Shown here: positions 60,004-64,000 of the stretch, piece after piece
Numbering within the stretch: position 1 is the first letter of the stretch
How the letters are laid out: each line of letters starts with the position of its first letter
Program-made: the position numbers and the translations under genes
DNA from: Tachypleus tridentatus
Lineage: Eukaryota > Arthropoda > Merostomata > Xiphosura > Limulidae
Assembly (NCBI RefSeq): GCF_004210375.1
Contig: NC_134837.1
Coordinates: forward strand, 159,939,310 to 160,003,309
DNA length: 64,000 bases
Reading direction: 5' to 3'
Notes under the pieces: generated by a model
Database searches by the model: none
Seen by the model: only the letters and a program-made list of their open reading frames with translations
What the model was told of the DNA's origin: nothing

Positions 60004-61212
60004 CTCTTCAAAAAAAGAAACGCAAAAGGCAAAATTTGAGACAAATTGTTAACAAGTTTATTCCGGGTAGTTCTGTATGACATGTGTGAAACTTTGCACA
60101 TTCACTGCTGAACATCCAAAGTCTGCAAAGGCGAAGTCCACGCTCACTAGGTGAAGTTTAACGTCACTCAACGTCAATAACGAGTATGCCCCCCGTGAGC
60201 ATCAATAACTGCTTGGCATCTCCTGCCCATGGAAGCGATGAGATGACGGATCACATCCTGTGGAATGGCTGTCCAATCAGCTTGCAAAGCTGCTGCAAGC
60301 TGAGGTAGTGTCTGCGGTTGAGGTTGTCACCGTCGCAGACGTCGGTCCAACTCGTCCCAAAGATGTTCGATGGGGTTTAAATCTGGTAATCTGGAGGGCC
60401 AGGAAAGAACGTTGATGTTGTGGTGTCTCAAGAAGACAGTGGGGAGTCGGGCTGTGTGAGAAAGGGCGTTGTCATGTTGAGAAACGTCGTTGACGTTCAC
60501 CATGATGGGTTGCACATGGGGCCTAAGAATCTCGTCGACGTATCGTTGAGCCGTAAGATTCTCTCGAATGTGCAATAGGTCTGTTCTGGCATTGTAGGCG
60601 ATGGCAGCCCACATCATGACGCCGCCACCACCAAATCTGTCAACTTCATGCGCACAGTTTGCTGCAAAACGTTCACCTCGGCCCCGGTAAACACGGGTCC
60701 TTCCATCCTACCTACGAAGCATAAAACGTGATTCATCGCTGAACAAAACATGCCTCCATCGTCGATGAGGCCATACCCGATGTGCCCGAGTCCACTGCAG
60801 CCGTGCTTGACGATGTTGCTGGGTGAGGATGACGCCTCTGACTGGACGTTGAGGTCGGATTCCTGCATCTCGTAGACGGTTGCGTACGGTCTGATCGGAA
60901 ATCCTACGCAGCCCTGGTATGGTTGAGGCAGTAGACGTCGCAGTGGTGGTCCCATCCCGAAGGTGACGTAAACAGATGTTGCGATCTTGTGCGGGCGTGG
61001 TCACACGAGGTCTGCCAGATCGTGGACGGTCACGAGTTGATCCATGTTGTTGGATCAAAGTTTTCAAAGTGTACAACTTTTATTGTCATTTTGGTCTGAA
61101 AATCAGTGCCTTAACACGTGTAACATCACATACTCTGAGCTTGTAACGTTATTACATATATTTCTCTTTAAAATAACAAAAATATCCCTTTTGCGTTTTT
61201 TGTTTAGAAGAG
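60004..61212 (-). mobile_element. Tc1-like transposon, copy 2, with a different internal deletion
   Basis: Same family as copy 1, with inverted ends starting CTCTTCAAAAAAAGAAACGC and TA at 60002-60003 and 61213-61214. The catalytic region is nearly complete, but relative to copy 1 about 270-290 bp near 61052 are missing. That loss removes the transposase start and first HTH. Right and left inverted repeats are intact, so the element might still be mobilised by a transposase supplied elsewhere. Confidence 0.93.
60192..61060 (-). pseudogene. Tc1-like DDE transposase, copy 2, N-terminally deleted
   Basis: One frame carries nearly the whole transposase: QQHGSTRDRPRSGRPRV, the second HTH (ISDQTVRNRLRDAGIRPQRP), the first catalytic Asp in FSDESRF, the second in QHDNALSHTA, and LPDLNPIEHLWDELDRR with the final Glu. 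This is the DDE layout of Tc1. Two stops interrupt it: TAG at 60708-60710 just after RFMLRR, and TGA at 60327-60329 where copy 1 has an Arg codon. The closing block VIRHLIASMGRRCQAVI is present. It would join and cut transposon ends if intact; here it is inactive. Confidence 0.88.
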
Positions 61213-61243
61213 TATATATCATGAGAACAAATTATTAAAATCA

Positions 61244-64000
61244 AGATGTAAGGAATGTAATGACCAAAAGTACAAAAACAAGATAGAAATGAAAAAATAA
61301 TAATAATCATGATGAAAAAGATGTAAGGATTACAATGTCAGAAAATAGAAAAACAAGATAGAAATAAAAAAATAATGATGATAAAGAAAATGTAGGGATT
61401 ACAATGTCAAAAAGTAGAAAAACAAGATAGAAATGAAAAAATAATAATAATGATGATAAAGAAAATGTAGGAATTACAATGTCAAAAAGTAGAAAAACAA
61501 GATAGAAATGAAAAAATAATAATAATGATGATAAAGAAGATGTAGAGATTACAATGTCAAAAAGTACAAAAACAAGATAGAAATGAAAAAATAATAATAA
61601 TGATGATAAAGAAAATGTAGGAATTACAATGTCAAAAAGTAGAAAAACAAGATAGAAATGAATAAATAATAATAATGATGATAAAGAAGATGTAGGGATT
61701 ACAATGTCAAAAAGTAGAAAAACAAGATAGAAAAAAAATAATAATGATGATAAAGAAAATGTAGGGATAACAATGTCAAAAAGTACAAAAACAAGATAGA
61801 AATGAAAAAATAGTAATAATGATGATAAAGAAAATGTAGGAATTACAATGTCAAAAAGCAAAAAAACAAGATAGAAATGAATAAATAATAATAATGATGA
61901 TAAAAAAGATGTAGGGATTACAATGTCAAAAAGTAGAAAAACAAGATACAAATGAAAAAATAATAATAATGATGATAAAGAAGATGTAGAGATTGCAATG
62001 TCAAAAAGTACAAAAACAAGATAGAAATGAAAAAATAATAATAATGATGATAAAGAAAATGTAGGAATTACAATGTCAAAAAGTAGAAAAACAAGATAGA
62101 AATGAATAAATAATAATAATGATGATAAAGAAGATGTAGGGATTACAATGTCAAAAAGTAGAAAAACAAGATAGAAATGAATAAATAATAATAATGATGA
62201 TAAAGAAGATGTAGGGATTACAATGTCAAAAAGTACAAAAACAAGATAGAAATGAAAAAATAATAATAATGATGATAAAGAAGATGTAGAGATTGCAATG
62301 TCAAAAAGTAGAAAACAAGATAGAAATGAAAAAGATGATGATAAAGAAAATGTAGGAATTACAATGTCAAAAAGTAGAAAAACAAGATAGAAATGAAAAA
62401 ATGATGATAAAGAAGATGTAGGGATTACAATTACAATGTCAAAAAGTAGAAAAACAAGATAGAAATGAAAAAATAATAATAATGAAGATAAAGAAAATGT
62501 AGGAATTACAATGTCAAAAAGTAGAAAAACAAGATATAAATGAAAAAATAATAATGATGATGATAAAGAAGATGTAGGTATTACAATGTCAAAAAGTAGA
62601 AACACAAGACGGAAATTAAAAATAATAATAATAAAGAAGATGTAGAGATTACAATGTCAAAAAGTACAAAAACAAGATAGAAATGAAAAAATAATAATAA
62701 TGATGATAAAGAAAATGTAGGAATTACAATGTCAAAAAGTAGAAAAACAAGATAGAAATGAATAAATAATAATAATGATGATAAAGAAGATGTAGGGATT
62801 ACAATGTCAGAAAGTAGAAAAACAAGATAGAAATGAATAAATAATAATAATGATGATAAAGAAGATGTAGGGATTACAGTGTCAAAAAGTACAAAAACAA
62901 GATAGAAATGAAAAAATAATAATAATGATGATAAAGAAGATGTAGAGATTGCAATGTCAAAAAGTAGAAAAACAAGATAGAAATGAAAAAAAAAATAATA
63001 ATGATGATAAAGAAAATGTAGGGATTACAATGTCAAAAAGTACAAAAACAAGATAGAAATGAAAAAATAATAATAATGATGATAAAGAAGATGTAGAGAT
63101 TACAATGTCAAAAAGTAGAAAAACAAGATAGAAATGAAAAAAAATAATAATAATGAAGATAAAGAAAATGTAGGAATTACAATGTCAAAAAGTAGAAAAA
63201 CAAGATATAAATGAAAAAATAATAATGATGATGATAAAGAAGATGTAGGTATTACAATGTCAAAAAGTAGAAACACAAGATGGAAATTAAAAATAATAAT
63301 AATAAAGAAGATGTAGAGATTACAATGTCAAAAAGTACAAAAACAAGATAGAAATGAAAAAATAATAATAATGATGATAAAGAAGATGTAGGGATTACAA
63401 TGTCAAAAAGTAGAAAAACAAGATAGAAATGAAAAAAAATAATAATGATGATAAAGAAAATGTAGGGATTACAATGTCAAAAAGTAGAAAAACAAGATAG
63501 AAATGAAATAATAATAATGATGATGATAAAGAAGATGTAGGTATTACAATGTCAAAAAGTAGAAACACAAGATAGAAATTAAAAACAATAATAATAAAGA
63601 AGATGTAGAGATTACAATGTCAAAAAGTACAAAAACAAGATTGAAATGAATAAATAATAATAATGATGATAAAGAAGATGTAGGGATTACAATGTCAAAA
63701 AGTACAAAAACAAGATAGAAATTAAAAACAATAATAATAAAGAAGATGTAGAGATTACAATGTCAAAAAGTACAAAAACAAGATAGAAATGAATAAATAA
63801 TAATAATGATGATAAAGAAGATGTAGGGATTACAATGTCAAAAAGTAGAAAAACAAGATAGAAATGAATAAATAATAATAATGATGATAAAGAAGATGTA
63901 GGGATTACAATGTCAAAAAGTACAAAAACAAGATAGAAATGAAAAAATAATAATAATGATGATAAAGAAGATGTAGGGATTACAATGTCAAAAAGTAGAA
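61244..64000. repeat. 75-bp satellite array, open at right edge
   Basis: About 36 head-to-tail units of roughly 75 bp fill the window to its end. Each has AAGATGTAGGGATTACAATG, TCAAAAAGTAGAAAAACAAG, ATAGAAATGA and an (AAT)n(GAT)n part. Units vary at set places: GAAGATGTAGGG or GAAAATGTAGGA, and AGTAGAAAA or AGTACAAAA. A shorter type has AACACAAGA and lacks the GAT part. That type recurs at 62601, 63272 and 63564, so there is some higher-order order. Length changes are mostly multiples of three from AAT slippage, which leaves an accidental 432-codon minus-strand open frame at 61307-62605. Confidence 0.95.

Noticed and set aside
61307..62605. 432-codon minus-strand open frame of 25-residue hydrophobic repeats
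   Set aside because: It is the stop-free frame of the A-rich 75-bp satellite; the same repeat continues beyond it with the frame broken, and there is no splice, promoter or codon signal.
26329..63900. CRISPR array
   Set aside because: The tandem arrays have no unique spacers between repeats, no cas genes occur, and the genome is animal.

Overview
The window looks like intergenic and intronic DNA from a large, AT-rich animal genome. Spliced coding exons with GT/AG borders, several retroelement and DNA-transposon families and dozens of tRNA-derived SINEs rule out a prokaryote. The long SINE family (tRNA-like head, then a body ending in GCTTTGCGCGAAATTC and a CAAA-rich tail) is one I associate with horseshoe crab genomes (Limulus, Tachypleus, Carcinoscorpius). 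That species call comes from memory and is moderately confident; the arthropod call is firmer.

Only two host genes are well supported. Both are on the minus strand and split by introns. (1) The first coding exon of Rab33 is at 5695-5913; the rest of that gene lies beyond the left edge, so about 1-5694 is probably intron. (2) A predicted secreted, basic, low-complexity protein of about 408 residues has a 21-nt first coding exon at 42286-42306, an 8.6 kb intron and one large exon at 32470-33675. It has a TATA/initiator pair about 120 nt upstream of the ATG and an AATAAA after the stop. I do not recognise its family.

Layout. 1-1430: end of a Tc1-like transposase, an array of heat-shock-element-like modules, and a broken copy of an arthropod multi-copy gene. 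5138-5302: a 55-bp triple repeat. 6745-9210: an antisense CR1/L2-like LINE split by a Penelope-like element with a GIY-YIG domain and by an unknown insert. 10170-12520: a sense-strand LINE relic carrying a SINE. 15200-17340: Ty3/gypsy and Helitron fragments. 18477-19323 and 21785-22168: deleted Tc1/mariner elements with terminal inverted repeats. 23640-26960: a longer antisense LINE with esterase-like, endonuclease and reverse transcriptase parts and an in-frame 54-bp tandem expansion. 27210-42460: the secreted-protein gene and its intron, which holds another Tc1-like relic and SINEs. 42460-61212: SINE-rich sequence without recognisable genes, two short tandem arrays, and two copies of one Tc1-like transposon with different internal deletions. 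61244-64000: a 75-bp satellite running off the right edge.

Nothing here forms an operon or multi-gene system. The most notable structures are the heat-shock-element-like array next to a dead gene, the unrecognised secreted-protein gene, the in-frame repeat expansion in a LINE, and the satellite beside a transposon end.
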